Counted from the stretch's first letter, positions 8,801-17,763 are shown. The stretch is 64,000 nt of DNA from Paenibacillus woosongensis (GCF_009725165.1 NZ_WNZW01000002.1:868001-932000), one strand, 5' to 3'. The notes: generated from the sequence alone by a model not told the origin. Numbers and translations: made by a program.

Positions 8801-11800
8801 GGAATCCGCGAGGTGAATGCCGTTCACGCTATTTTCACATAGATGCTCCATCTTCACCGAACCAGGCGATAAATGGCGGCTCTGCACCGCTCCCTCTGCC
8901 AAGTGATGGCCCAGCACAGCCTCGTTCTGAATATGTGAAGAATTTACGCTCTCCCCTAGCAGAACATCTCCATCCACAACGCCTGACTGTAAATGAATGC
9001 GCCCAATCACACCTGCTGCTACATCTTTGCTGACAATGCCTCCCTCTGGAAGCAATCCCTCGCGCTGCAAATCAGACGACAAATGCTCTAATTGCACTGC
9101 ATGTGGGCGAATATGCCGGGCATCAACCGAAGAGTCGGCAAGATGCTTCTCCTCCACGCTGCCTTCTGTTAAGTGTCGGGCTTCAATTGCGGCTTCCGTC
9201 AAATGCTGTCCGTTGACCGACTCATCGCTTAAATGATGAGGCAGCACCGAACGCGGCTGCAGCTTCGACGAGCCTACAGATTCCCGTTGCAGTATATCGC
9301 TGTCTACCGCCCCTTCCTGCAAATGAATCCGGCTGACCGCGCCCTGCATAATATCCTTTCCCGCAATTCCTGTCTGCGGAAGCAGCCCTTCCTGCCGCAG
9401 CTCGGCAGACAAGTGCTCAACCTCCACCGCCTTCGGCTGAAGATGGCGGGATCCCAGCGAAGCATCGGCGATATGCTTGCCATCTACGGAGCCCGAAGAT
9501 ATGTGCTGCCCCTCTACCGCGCCATTCGCGAGATGCCCGCTATGAACGGATTGCTGCGCCAAATGCCTGCTCTGCACCGCATCAGCCTGCAAATGAACCG
9601 ATTGTACGGCATCGTTCTGTAAGACATCGGCATCCACAATGCCTGCCTGCAGGTGTATTCGTTCAATCGCTCCTGGCGCAATATCGGCTCCAGCGACTCC
9701 ATCCTCCGGCAGAAGCCCCCGCTGCTGCAGCTCGGCGGACAAATTCCCCTTCTGCACAGCTTGCTGCCGGATATGCCATGCCTCGATCGCTTCGGCAGCA
9801 ATATGCTGTCCGCCAACAGCCCCTTCCGATACGTGGCGGGATTGTATTACGCTGTCGGTCAAATGCTGACTAAGCACAGATTCTACACTAATATGTTGCC
9901 GTTGTATGGAATCTGGCATCATATGCAGGGAACCGACTACACCGGTTTGCAGTACGGCTCCATCGACGGACCGAGGCTGTAGATGTTCTCGGCCTACTGA
10001 GCCCGGCATCAAATCATCTCCGCTGACTCCGCCCTCGGGAAGCAATCCCTCACGGCATAATTCCGGTGCTAAATGAGCAGCCGTAATGGATTCAGGGCTT
10101 ATATGCCGCGATTCTAGCACCGCATTTCCGATATGCCGGCCCTTAATGACTTCCTCGCCCAAATGCCGATCCTGTACAGCGTTCTCTCTTAGCTTGGCAG
10201 CCGTAACCGATCCATCATTCAACGCTTTTTCCGGCACTGAGCCATCTGAGAAATGGTGGCCCTTCAATACGCCCGTAACGAGGTGCCTACTAGTTACAGC
10301 TTCCGTTGCAATATGCTCGGACAATACGGCTCCCGGAGCCAGCGCGTCGCTTTGGACGGCCTCTTTCGATATATGCCGGGTCAGGATAGAAGCAGGAGCA
10401 AGCTTGGAGGAGACTACGCTTCCTTCAGCAAGCTTGGATACCGTTACGGCTAAATCATTAATTTTGTCGCTTGTAACGCATTCGGGAGACAGTTTCAGCG
10501 AAGTGATAGAATGATCCTGTAAATGGTGGGTAAATACGGCTCCATGACCAATATGCTCTTCTTCAACGGCTCCTGGCTGCAGTTGAATCCCCCCTACGCT
10601 CTCCGGTGCTAATTGAGGGGCATGAACAGATCCTTGAGCCAGATGGTAAGAATGGATCGCCCCGGCATCGATAGCCTTGGCCGTAACCGCTCCGTCAGCA
10701 ATTTTGCTTCCGGTGATGCTCCCATCCTTCAGTTTCTCGGAGATAATTGCCCCCTTCTGAATATGGGGTGTTGAAACGGAGTTTTGCGCCAAATGCCGAT
10801 CCCCAACTTCACCTTCGCCAATTTTATCTCCGGTCACGGCATCTTCTGCGATATGCCACTCCTCAATGGCATAGGACATGATATGCCCTCCCTGTACGGA
10901 TTCAGCCGCGATATTCGGAGACTTCACCGCGCCGGGGGCAAGCTGTGCTGATTGAATCGAACCGGGGGCAAGATGCCTGGTCAATACAGCTTCATCCGCT
11001 ATTTTTTGCGGTAAAATGCTTTGGTCGGCGATTTTGGATGAGGTGACCGCCTGCTCGACGATTTGCATCGTGCCCACCGATTGATCTGACAGCTTCGTCG
11101 AAAGAATGCTGCGATCGGCCAGATGCTTGCCTTTGATTTGCCCTGCCCCGATATGCTCTTCGCCAATGCTGCTTGCACGAATATGAACCCGGTCAATCGA
11201 ATCCGGCGCGAGATGCTCCGACTGGACGGCGTTCTCCTTAATATGCTGCGATGAGATGATCTTGTTCTCCAATTGCTCTGTTCCGACGCTAGAGTAGGCC
11301 AGCTGTTCCTTCCCAATCAATCCGGGAGCCAAATTGCGCACATTAATCGCATCCTCGGCTAAATGGCGGCTTTGAATAGCACCGTCTTGAATTTTCCCCC
11401 CAGTAACAGCGCCGTCGCGAAGCTTGGAAGATGTGATGGACTGGTCGGCAAGCTTGGAGTTATCGATGACACCGTTGGCCAAATTGATCGTTTGAATACT
11501 GCCGCTCATTATTTTATCCGAGGTCACGGCTTGATCCTGCAGTAAATCCGTGGTCACAATCCAATCGCTCAGGTGGCGGCTCTGAATCGAATGATCGGCC
11601 AGTTTGTCAGCTACGATGATGCCGTCAGCCAGCTTATCTGAAGTAATGCTGCCTTCCTGAAGCTTCTCCCCCCCAATGGAACGATTCCTGATCGTTCTTC
11701 CTTCGATGGAGCCCTCAACCAGATGCTCACCTGTAATCGATTCAGGTGCAATTTTGGATGAGGTTACCGCCCCATCGGCAATCTTGATGCCTTGAACGGC

Positions 11801-12271
11801 ATAATCAGCCAGCCAGGCCGTACCGATCGTCCCATACTTGATCCTCGATGCATCGATCGTATAAGGAGCGATTTTTGGCCCTGTTACGGCGGCATCCCTC
11901 AAATCGTTCGTATAGACGATCCCTTCGTCAGCAAGGGGTGTCTTCTTCTCCGCCAGATGCGCCGCCAAATTCAGGTTGGATAACGGTGCTTCATCATCGG
12001 TATGCTCGGCGTTTGCCGTCACTGTTGACTCAGCCGCCTCCTCTGTATCGGCTAACTCATCCTCCTCGATAAAAAAATCGTCCGCCATCAAATCATCATC
12101 AGGTGAAAATATTGCAGGCGCAGCAGACTGATGGATCCTCATATCCTTCGGCTCGGTTCGCCGCTCGCTTATTTCCGTCTCCAGCAGTTTAAGCTCATTA
12201 ATATCCGGATTATCCACGTAATAAAGCGACTTTTTCTTCTTACTGCTTCTCGGGGGTTTGTTCTTCTTCAA
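5882..12271 (-). CDS. Giant decapeptide-repeat fibre-like protein with C-terminal globular domain
   Basis: A single uninterrupted gene of about 2,129 residues. Residues 1-112 are a charged head, starting with a lysine-rich run (KKNKPPRSSKKKKS) and then an acidic stretch; no signal peptide, membrane segment or cell-wall sorting motif is visible. Residues about 113-2035 are built from roughly 190 ten-residue units of the form [AS][VI]xSx[HK][LI][AS]xG, with hydrophobic residues at unit positions 2 and 7, as expected of a beta-solenoid or trimeric fibre stalk. Twelve 110-residue super-repeats marked by GLLPE occupy the second half. The last 95 residues form a distinct domain ending TWIAVGSLN, resembling C-terminal domains of fibre or H-type-lectin-like proteins. 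Start is TTG with AAAGGAGAG at good spacing. Function is unknown; a surface or spore-associated fibre is a guess. No phage genes are nearby. Confidence 0.85.
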   Translation of the reverse strand: MKKNKPPRSSKKKKSLYYVDNPDINELKLLETEISERRTEPKDMRIHQSAAPAIFSPDDDLMADDFFIEEDELADTEEAAESTVTANAEHTDDEAPLSNLNLAAHLAEKKTPLADEGIVYTNDLRDAAVTGPKIAPYTIDASRIKYGTIGTAWLADYAVQGIKIADGAVTSSKIAPESITGEHLVEGSIEGRTIRNRSIGGEKLQEGSITSDKLADGIIVADKLADHSIQSRHLSDWIVTTDLLQDQAVTSDKIMSGSIQTINLANGVIDNSKLADQSITSSKLRDGAVTGGKIQDGAIQSRHLAEDAINVRNLAPGLIGKEQLAYSSVGTEQLENKIISSQHIKENAVQSEHLAPDSIDRVHIRASSIGEEHIGAGQIKGKHLADRSILSTKLSDQSVGTMQIVEQAVTSSKIADQSILPQKIADEAVLTRHLAPGSIQSAQLAPGAVKSPNIAAESVQGGHIMSYAIEEWHIAEDAVTGDKIGEGEVGDRHLAQNSVSTPHIQKGAIISEKLKDGSITGSKIADGAVTAKAIDAGAIHSYHLAQGSVHAPQLAPESVGGIQLQPGAVEEEHIGHGAVFTHHLQDHSITSLKLSPECVTSDKINDLAVTVSKLAEGSVVSSKLAPASILTRHISKEAVQSDALAPGAVLSEHIATEAVTSRHLVTGVLKGHHFSDGSVPEKALNDGSVTAAKLRENAVQDRHLGEEVIKGRHIGNAVLESRHISPESITAAHLAPELCREGLLPEGGVSGDDLMPGSVGREHLQPRSVDGAVLQTGVVGSLHMMPDSIQRQHISVESVLSQHLTDSVIQSRHVSEGAVGGQHIAAEAIEAWHIRQQAVQKGNLSAELQQRGLLPEDGVAGADIAPGAIERIHLQAGIVDADVLQNDAVQSVHLQADAVQSRHLAQQSVHSGHLANGAVEGQHISSGSVDGKHIADASLGSRHLQPKAVEVEHLSAELRQEGLLPQTGIAGKDIMQGAVSRIHLQEGAVDSDILQRESVGSSKLQPRSVLPHHLSDESVNGQHLTEAAIEARHLTEGSVEEKHLADSSVDARHIRPHAVQLEHLSSDLQREGLLPEGGIVSKDVAAGVIGRIHLQSGVVDGDVLLGESVNSSHIQNEAVLGHHLAEGAVQSRHLSPGSVKMEHLCENSVNGIHLADSSVESRQISPQAVQVKHLSIDLQRNGLLPEAGVRGSDLAAGSVSRAHLHPGSVDSVVLQEESVGAAHLQAGAVQSYHLAEQLIQSQHLATGQVESRHLSEGIVSASHIAEKVVSSRHINAGTLKAEHLSTELRQEGLLPEGGVKGSDLAAGSVSRTHLQPGVVDGEVLRENSVGSSHLQAEAIQSYHLADELIQSQHLAAGQVKSHHLSEGIILESHIAEGAVSSRHIGAGTLKAEHLSTELRQEGLLPEGGVKGSDLAAGSVSRAHLQSDAVDSAVLQEESVGTSHLQAEAIQSYHLADDLIQSHHLATGQVESHHLSEGIILESHIAEGAVSSRHISAGTLKAEHLSAELRQEGLLPEGGVKGSDLAAGSVSRAHLQPDAVDSAVLQEESVGTSHLQAEAIQSYHLTDDLIQSQHLAAGQVESHHLSEGIILEGHIAAGAVSSRHIGAGTLKAEHLSAGLRQEGLLPEGGVKGSDLAAGSVSRAHLHPGAVDSVVLQEESVGSAHLQAGAIQSYHLADDLIQSQHLATGQVESRHLSEGIVSASHIAAGAVSSRHIGTGTLKAEHLSADLRQEGLLPEGGVKGSDLAAGSVSRAHLRPDAVDSAVLQEESVGTSHLQAEAIQSYHLADDLIQSHHLATGQVESHHLSEGIILEGHIAAGAVSSRHIGAGTLKAEHLSAGLRQEGLLPEGGVKGSDLAAGSVSRAHLHPGAVDSAVLQEESVGTSHLQAESIQSYHLADDLIQSHHLAAGQVESRHLSEGIVSESHIAAGAVNSRHIGVGTVNTEHLSADLRQEGLLPEGGVKGSDLAAGSVSRAHLQLSAVDGAVLQEESVGAAHLQAGAVQGDHLADAVIQSQHLAAGAIESPHIKRGAVQLEHLSVTPVTAIRDQPTMQQFGMAAFLLQNHEESTEVMVLLEEPFAHAHYVIVAMANNPGYYVSLKSQAPDSAILEISRMKPSSRNYGFVTWIAVGSLN
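6391..8730 (-). repeat. Tandem 330-bp repeats inside the giant gene
   Basis: The same DNA block begins (CCTTCACACCGCCCTCTGGC on the plus strand) at 6391, 6721, 7051, 7381, 7711, 8041 and 8371, exactly every 330 bp (110 codons), with a diverged copy at 8701. The copies are nearly identical, so they arose by recent duplication. Copies around 6751 and 7411 are closer to each other than to their neighbours, indicating duplication of a 660-bp pair. Older, diverged 110-codon copies continue to about 10 kb. Confidence 0.95.
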
Positions 12272-12386
12272 GCCGTTCTCTCCTTTGCCCAGTAATTAAT
12301 CGTCTGTGGCATCATATGCGAACGGCTAGGCACTTGTCACAGCTGCATTCTCTGCAGCCGACCGATTCAACGCAACACAATGCAAA

Positions 12387-12421
12387 TAGCCCTAGCAAGA
12401 TCTTCTCGCTAAGGCTATTTC
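12387..12421 (-). terminator. Probable terminator of the lipoprotein gene
   Basis: AAATAGCCCTAGCAAGA pairs with TCTCGCTAAGGCTATTT with two mismatches that are G-U wobbles on one strand. It follows the lipoprotein stop; the T tract is short. Confidence 0.55.
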
Positions 12422-12429
12422 CGTTTCAA

Positions 12430-13311
12430 TTATTGAGTTACGATAGAATTCAAGGAAGCATAGGCTAGAGGCACAAAGCCTTCCGATGGCTCGCCTTGCG
12501 GGATATTCACTTCGAATGCATACCCCTGTCCGCCAATTTCCTTGACAATATATTGCTGGCTCAGATCATTTCCGGCAGCCTGCAAAAACACGGAAGTATC
12601 CGGCATAAACCTGTTCATGACTTCGCCTGTAACTTCTTCGACATTGCCTGTCTTTGACAACCTTTCCTTCGCTTCACTCAGCAGATCATCCGCGTTGTAA
12701 TCGGAAGGGAGCTTAATAATTTTCACCTTGTAATTTGAATCGTATTTCATGCTTAATGTATCCGATTGCGAATCAAAGTTAAAAATATCAAACACATAGA
12801 GCGCATATCCCTGGCCCTCAGCCAGATTGGCAGTCCGTTCTTCCTTCATTCCTTCAAGCTCAACCTCAAGCTCCTTGGTCGCGGGCAGCTCTCCTGATGC
12901 CCGGGGCGCCTCAGCCTTCTCCAGTCGTGTAAGAACCAGCTGTTTCAGCGGATCATCCCCGGGGACCGCCTTTTCTACGTATTCGAATTCGACCGGGTCA
13001 CCGGGTAACAATCCCTCAGCGATGGCGGAAATCGAGGCATCCATCTGAAATGGCGTCGGTTCCCCGTTTACCTCTATTTCTAGCGAATGATTATCCATCA
13101 ATCCTATAAACCGGCCTGTTCCCTGTTTTGTTACCTCATTTCCGGCATCTTCGGGAGGTTTGATCTCATCTTGTATCTGGCCATTCCCGTTATTCGAGTT
13201 TCCCGGTGTTCCCGGCTGGTTCGTTCCCGTCTTGCTGCACGCGGTTAGCGACAAAGACAACGTTAGCACCACTGCTGCCAATAATGTTAATACTTTTCTG
13301 CTCTTATTCAT
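12430..13311 (-). CDS. Lipoprotein of unknown function
   Basis: A 293-residue protein with a clear lipoprotein signal: MNKSRK, a hydrophobic stretch and a lipobox LTAC with the modified Cys near residue 25. After it comes a Gly/Asn/Pro-rich linker, then a small domain (TGRFIGLMDNHSLEIEVNG, about residues 65-130) and a C-terminal half about 150 residues long with YALYVFDIFNFDSQ and a final VPLAYASLNSIVTQ. The start has GGAGG 7 bp upstream; an in-frame ATG 10 codons earlier does not. I do not recognise the domains. It should sit on the outer face of the membrane. It lies upstream of the giant repeat gene in the same direction, but a hairpin separates them. Confidence 0.75.
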   Translation of the reverse strand: MNKSRKVLTLLAAVVLTLSLSLTACSKTGTNQPGTPGNSNNGNGQIQDEIKPPEDAGNEVTKQGTGRFIGLMDNHSLEIEVNGEPTPFQMDASISAIAEGLLPGDPVEFEYVEKAVPGDDPLKQLVLTRLEKAEAPRASGELPATKELEVELEGMKEERTANLAEGQGYALYVFDIFNFDSQSDTLSMKYDSNYKVKIIKLPSDYNADDLLSEAKERLSKTGNVEEVTGEVMNRFMPDTSVFLQAAGNDLSQQYIVKEIGGQGYAFEVNIPQGEPSEGFVPLAYASLNSIVTQ

Positions 13312-13421
13312 TATGCACCTCCACCTACGATAACGTTTCAAGCTCTAGAAATGTTGCACTATTTATTACCCGAATTCGCCGTCTGCAGCTAGTCGATAAG
13401 CCATCCCGCCTTCGTTCAAGC

Positions 13422-13460
13422 AAAAAGGCGCCCTTAGCCATTTTATGGCTGAGGGCGCCT
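13422..13460 (-). terminator. Terminator of the bdbDC pair
   Basis: AGGCGCCCTTAGCCAT pairs with ATGGCTGAGGGCGCCT, followed on the minus strand by TTTTT. It lies just past the DsbB-like gene. Confidence 0.85.
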
Positions 13461-13469
13461 GGTTAAAGC

Positions 13470-13919
13470 TTATTCATTGTTTGAGGCCGTTCTGGCGAGG
13501 AACAGACATACGGTAATTAATAAAAATGCAATTAATGCCATAAAAGGAATCGTGATGAATCCCCACCAATTCAAATAATCGGTATTACACGGAATCCCTA
13601 CTTTGCAGGGCAGCAGCTCCGCCAAACCGGGAATTTTCTGCTGGGCGTAATGATAGATCGAGATAGATCCTCCGATGATGCTGAGCGGAAGGGCATATCC
13701 AATCATTCTGCGGTCGTTGCGAAACGCGGCCATGCCGAGCATAATCACGAGCGGATACATGAATATGCGCTGAAACCAGCACAGCTTGCAGGGCTCATAG
13801 TACAGCACTTCACTTAAATACAGGCTTCCTGCGGCAGCTACCATCGATACGAGCCAAGCAAGATAAATGCCATATTCCCTAAAAAAAGAGCGTACCGGGC
13901 CTTGGACCATCCTACTCAC
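13470..13919 (-). CDS. bdbC: DsbB-like disulfide bond formation protein
   Basis: A 149-residue, four-helix membrane protein of the DsbB/BdbC family. The first conserved cysteine pair is CKLC (residues 44-47), followed by WFQR; the second is Cys105 and Cys111 in the second outer loop (PCKVGIPC). It passes electrons from its thiol-oxidase partner to membrane quinone and so keeps extracytoplasmic disulfide formation going. Its start overlaps the end of the DsbA-like gene by 8 bp, so the two are translationally coupled. The length is normal for the family. Confidence 0.93.
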   Translation of the reverse strand: MSRMVQGPVRSFFREYGIYLAWLVSMVAAAGSLYLSEVLYYEPCKLCWFQRIFMYPLVIMLGMAAFRNDRRMIGYALPLSIIGGSISIYHYAQQKIPGLAELLPCKVGIPCNTDYLNWWGFITIPFMALIAFLLITVCLFLARTASNNE

Positions 13920-14625
13920 CCTTCAATTCGTTTTCTATCGCTTTCTTGATCTCGGTGTAGTCTCCAAAGTTTCCGTTATACTGCTTGCCGTTAATGAATA
14001 TCGTAGGTGTTCCTTGAACTCTGAGCTGATTCGCTTTGTTTCGGTGCTCGTCCACTTCGTTCTGGTACGTCTTCTCTTCGATATCCTTGCGGAGAAGATC
14101 GTAGTCGATGCCAATATTCTCCTTCTGCGCCAGCTCGACCAGAAAATCGACCGTCGCCCACTGCTCGTTCTCGTTCCCTTGATTTGTGTACAAGGCATCA
14201 AAATAAGTCCAGAATGCTTCGTTGCTTTGATGGTATACAGCCTGCGCTGCCAATGCAGCCGTATCTGAATCAGGTCCTAGAAAAGGATAGTTCATAAAAT
14301 AAAAGGCAGCCTTGCCCTGATCTACATAATCGCTTTGGATTTGCGGCTTGACAAGTTCATTGAAAATGCTGCATGCCGGGCATTTATAATCTCCAAATTC
14401 CACAATTTTAATAGGAGCGTTCGGATCTCCCAATACCGGAAGGCCAGCATATTCAAACGCCCCTGCTTTGGGTTTCGTCGGGATCAGTAAAACAATAATA
14501 CAGAGCGCCAACAGCACCCCCACCGTGGAAAACCAAATCACCCGTCTTGTCTTCTGTTTTTGCTGCTGCTTCATCTGTTCCGATTTGCGCTGCGCCAACG
14601 CATTAGTCTGCTTTTTCGGCGGCAT
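13912..14625 (-). CDS. bdbD: DsbA-like membrane-anchored thiol-disulfide oxidoreductase
   Basis: A 237-residue thioredoxin-fold protein. A lysine/glutamine-rich cytosolic N-terminus precedes one membrane helix (about residues 30-50); the outer domain carries the active site CPAC (82-85) after VEFGDYK, and the cis-proline region near VQGTPTIFING. It oxidises cysteines in exported proteins. RBS GAGGGG stands 5 bp before the ATG. It is first in a two-gene operon with the DsbB-like partner, as in Bacillus bdbDC. Confidence 0.93.
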   Translation of the reverse strand: MPPKKQTNALAQRKSEQMKQQQKQKTRRVIWFSTVGVLLALCIIVLLIPTKPKAGAFEYAGLPVLGDPNAPIKIVEFGDYKCPACSIFNELVKPQIQSDYVDQGKAAFYFMNYPFLGPDSDTAALAAQAVYHQSNEAFWTYFDALYTNQGNENEQWATVDFLVELAQKENIGIDYDLLRKDIEEKTYQNEVDEHRNKANQLRVQGTPTIFINGKQYNGNFGDYTEIKKAIENELKGE

Positions 14626-14814
14626 GTCATCCCCTCTTTCTTTAAATTTGCATATTCACATTATACAGTGTAACCAACCTTGTTACAAAGGAATGTTTTC
14701 GCTTTGTTATATTGGAATTATAATACATAACATGAATATATTATACTATCATTATAAAAAAACATCTAACGACATAATGCTAGATTCGATAAATTTAAAT
14801 TTAAGACAAAACCT

Positions 14815-14843
14815 AAAAAAAGACGGCCCGATAGACCGCCCTT
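14815..14843 (-). terminator. Terminator after the L25 gene
   Basis: A 7-bp stem containing G-U pairs (GGCGGTC / GGCCGTC on the minus strand) followed by seven T. It lies 24 bp past the L25 stop. Confidence 0.7.
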
Positions 14844-14866
14844 CCTGTACGCAGACAAACTGGAAA

Positions 14867-15508
14867 TTATTCTTTTTCTCCGCCGCCTTCAGCAGCCTCC
14901 GGTTCCGCTCCAGCGTCGCCTTCCGCCTCTGCCTCGGGCTCTGCCACGCGCGGGAGCACGACAGAAGCCAGCAGTTCATCCTCCAGGGCAATCAATGAGA
15001 TGCCTTCTGGCAGCTGAACGCCAGCGGCAACCAGCTTGTCTCCGGTGCCAAGCGGACTCACATCCACCTCGAGCCCGGACGGCAGGTCATCCGGCAAACC
15101 TTCGATTTCAAGCTCCGTCGCTTGAATTTGCAGAATTCCGCCGACCTTAGTTCCTTCGGCCGTCCCATTGTAAATCAGCGGCACCTTAACGCGAATCGGT
15201 TTATTTTTCGATACCTTCTGGAAATCGACATGAAGTACTTTGCCGCCTCGCTGCTGAACATCCTTTATCAATACCGGTATGCCCTGAGCCCCGTCAATCC
15301 GCAGCTCAAAAAATTCGGTACGTCCCGTACGAGCCACTCTGGCCAGTTGCTTCTCATCCACGTAAATAGACTGGGCTTCCGTTCCGCCTCCGTACACGCT
15401 AGCGGGAATGCCCCCATTTTTCCTTAATCGATGAAGTGAAGAGCGGGTAAACTCCGTCCTCTTTGAGACGTCTAAGTACTGGGTTCGCTGATTCGTACTC
15501 GCAGTCAT
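14867..15508 (-). CDS. rplY: 50S ribosomal protein L25 / general stress protein Ctc
   Basis: A 213-residue L25 of the long TL5/Ctc type. The N-terminal 5S rRNA-binding domain (residues about 1-90) shows RTEFTRSSLHRLRKNGGIPASVYGGG; the C-terminal beta domain has VKVPLIYNGTAEGTKVGGILQIQ and GDKLVAAGVQLPEGI. It ends in an acidic Ala/Glu/Gly-rich tail of about 25 residues, which is common in these proteins. The start MTAST is chosen because GGAGG lies 9 bp upstream and would itself be inside the longer frame. Confidence 0.93.
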   Translation of the reverse strand: MTASTNQRTQYLDVSKRTEFTRSSLHRLRKNGGIPASVYGGGTEAQSIYVDEKQLARVARTGRTEFFELRIDGAQGIPVLIKDVQQRGGKVLHVDFQKVSKNKPIRVKVPLIYNGTAEGTKVGGILQIQATELEIEGLPDDLPSGLEVDVSPLGTGDKLVAAGVQLPEGISLIALEDELLASVVLPRVAEPEAEAEGDAGAEPEAAEGGGEKE

Positions 15509-15636
15509 ACGTAACACCCTCCTCATTGTAATGCCATGGCTGAAACCACATTGTTATTTTACCCAAATCTCCGCTATTCCTAACGGTGCTAACCTGATAA
15601 TTCATTAATTGCTAAATGCGCTAAATACGCAGATAT

Positions 15637-15664
15637 GAAAAAAACCGGCGCATCCGCGCCGGCT
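15637..15664 (-). terminator. Terminator of the pts operon
   Basis: GCCGGCGC pairs with GCGCCGGT around GGAT on the minus strand, followed by seven T. It closes glcT-ptsG-ptsH-ptsI about 80 bp after ptsI. Confidence 0.9.
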
Positions 15665-15740
15665 GGAAAGAAACCCAAATATCTTGTTGGAAAAGCTGAA
15701 ACCTGATAAGTAATACCTGATAAGCTTAGAATAGCGCGCT

Positions 15741-17453
15741 TTATTGTTGGATGCCTCTGACAAGCTCCACGACTTCCTCGGCTGTGCTTAGCTGCAGCGC
15801 TTTGGCCGCCAGCTCCTGCATTTCTGCCTTGGAGAGCTTGGCGATTTGCGAACGCGCAGGCAGAATCGAAGTGGCGCTCATGCTGAACTCATCCAATCCA
15901 AGCCCAAGCAGCAGCGGAATTGCCGTGGAATCTCCCGCCATCTCTCCGCACATACCTGCCCAGCGCCCTTCTTTATGAGCGGCATCAATAACCATTTTCA
16001 CCAGGCGCAATATCGCCGGATTGTATGGCTGATACAAATAGGAAACGCGCTCGTTCATCCGGTCGGCAGCCATCGTATATTGGATAAGATCATTCGTGCC
16101 GATGCTGAAGAAGTCAACCTCTTTGGCAAACTGATCAGCCAGCACCGCTGTTGCCGGAATTTCCACCATAATCCCGATCTGGATGTCCTCCGATACGGAT
16201 ACGCCTTCAGCCGCTAGTTTATCCTTCTCCTCCAGCAGCAGGGCTTTTGCTTGGCGGAACTCATCCAGCGTAGCGATCATCGGGAACATGATCCGCAGAT
16301 TCCCATAAGTGCTCGCCCGCAGTAAAGCGCGAAGCTGTGTCCGGAAAATATCCGTCCGCTCCAGACAGAGACGTACGGCCCGAAAACCAAGGAATGGATT
16401 CATTTCCTTCGGCAAGTCCAGATATGGCAGCTCTTTGTCGCCGCCGATATCCAGCGTCCTTACGACTACCGGCTTGCCTTCCATTTTCTCAAGCACCGTT
16501 TTGTAGGCGTTGAATTGCACTTCCTCCGAAGGAAGCTCCGTCCGGCCCATATATAGGAATTCGGTACGGTACAGCCCTACGCCCTCGCCGCCGTTCTCCA
16601 GTACGCCAGCCACATCGTTTGGCGTTCCAATGTTGGCCGCCAGCTCCACATGAATTCCGTCGCGGGAAGCTGTCGGAACCTCACGCAGCTTCTTCCACTC
16701 TTCGATTTGCTGCAAATGCTGGTCACGCTTCGCGGTATACTGTTCAACAACCTCAGGCGAAGGATTTACGATAACGGCTCCGTCCAGTCCATCGACGATC
16801 AGCAGATCGCCGTTGTTCACCTGGCTCAGCACGTCCTTTGTTCCAACGACCGCCGGAATTTCCAGGGAACGCGCCATAATGGCCGAATGCGAAGTACGGC
16901 CGCCGATATTCGTCGTAAAGCCTTTTACATATTTGCGGTTAAGCTGCGCCGTATCCGAAGGCGTCAGGTCTTCCGCTACAACGATAACCTCTTCGCTGAT
17001 CTCAGCGGGATTTACGTAATTCAGACCAAGCAGATGAGTCAGCACGCGCTTCGTAACGTCCCTCATATCTGCCGCACGCTCCTTGAGATAGTCGCTCTTC
17101 ATGTTCTCAAACATGGAGATGAACTGCTGCGCGGTTTCGTTCAGTGCAAATTCAGCGCTGACTTTCTCCGTATTGATTTTGTCCCGTACAGGGGTAAGCA
17201 GCTCAGGGTCGTTCAGAATGAGCAGATGCGATTCAAAAATCTCCGCCTTCTTCTCCCCCAGCTCTTGATGCGTGCGTGCTTTAATCGCCTCAAGCTCCTG
17301 CTGCGACTTCGATAAAGCTTCGTCCAGGCGAGCGTTCTCTGCCGCAGGATCCTCGATCTCCCGGCGCTTTACCGTATAATCAGGGTGCTCCAGCTTGAAA
17401 ACCGGAGCAATCGCTACACCTGCCGATGCAGCAATCCCATTGATGTTAAGCAT
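15741..17453 (-). CDS. ptsI: Phosphoenolpyruvate-protein phosphotransferase (PTS Enzyme I)
   Basis: A 570-residue Enzyme I of standard length. It takes phosphate from PEP onto His189 in [12 protein letters not shown] and passes it to HPr. The N-terminal HPr-binding domain (to about 145), the swivelling phosphohistidine domain (to about 250) and the C-terminal PEP-binding barrel, with [14 protein letters not shown] and the catalytic Cys in GMCGEMAGD, are all intact. The start overlaps the end of ptsH by 8 bp, so the two are coupled. Confidence 0.97.
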   Translation of the reverse strand: MLNINGIAASAGVAIAPVFKLEHPDYTVKRREIEDPAAENARLDEALSKSQQELEAIKARTHQELGEKKAEIFESHLLILNDPELLTPVRDKINTEKVSAEFALNETAQQFISMFENMKSDYLKERAADMRDVTKRVLTHLLGLNYVNPAEISEEVIVVAEDLTPSDTAQLNRKYVKGFTTNIGGRTSHSAIMARSLEIPAVVGTKDVLSQVNNGDLLIVDGLDGAVIVNPSPEVVEQYTAKRDQHLQQIEEWKKLREVPTASRDGIHVELAANIGTPNDVAGVLENGGEGVGLYRTEFLYMGRTELPSEEVQFNAYKTVLEKMEGKPVVVRTLDIGGDKELPYLDLPKEMNPFLGFRAVRLCLERTDIFRTQLRALLRASTYGNLRIMFPMIATLDEFRQAKALLLEEKDKLAAEGVSVSEDIQIGIMVEIPATAVLADQFAKEVDFFSIGTNDLIQYTMAADRMNERVSYLYQPYNPAILRLVKMVIDAAHKEGRWAGMCGEMAGDSTAIPLLLGLGLDEFSMSATSILPARSQIAKLSKAEMQELAAKALQLSTAEEVVELVRGIQQ

Positions 17454-17721
17454 TTACTTCGCCTAACCCTTCATTAACCATTACGTCAGTGAGCGCTTGA
17501 AGCGCTTCTGCGGCATTGTCTCCATCGACAGTCAACGTAATGAGATCGCCTTTTTCAAGCCCTAGGGAAAGTACGCCAAGAATGGACTTCAAAGTCACTT
17601 TTTTGCCGTTAGCTTCCGCGAATACTTCAGCTCCGCTGAATTTGTTTGCTGTATTTACCAGCGCTGTGGCTGGGCGTGCATGAATACCGTCTTCATCCGT
17701 AATTCTGAATACTTTTTCCAT
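17446..17721 (-). CDS. ptsH: Phosphocarrier protein HPr
   Basis: A 91-residue HPr. His14 in GIHARPAT receives phosphate from Enzyme I. Ser46 in KSILGVLSL is the regulatory site phosphorylated by HPr kinase, which makes HPr the CcpA corepressor in Firmicutes. The ATG is preferred over a GTG five codons upstream, because it gives the normal HPr length and an AGTGAG sequence stands before it. Confidence 0.96.
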   Translation of the reverse strand: MEKVFRITDEDGIHARPATALVNTANKFSGAEVFAEANGKKVTLKSILGVLSLGLEKGDLITLTVDGDNAAEALQALTDVMVNEGLGEVNA

Positions 17722-17763
17722 AATAAGTACACTCACTTTCTGTTAAAATTTTGTTTATTTGAA

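Noticed and set aside
6173..9982. Several plus-strand frames inside the giant gene with repeated sequence
   Set aside because: Their repetition mirrors the coding repeats of the minus-strand gene; they are shadows.
5882..12271. The giant gene as a phage tail fibre
   Set aside because: No tail, capsid, lysis or integrase genes are nearby; all neighbours are chromosomal genes.
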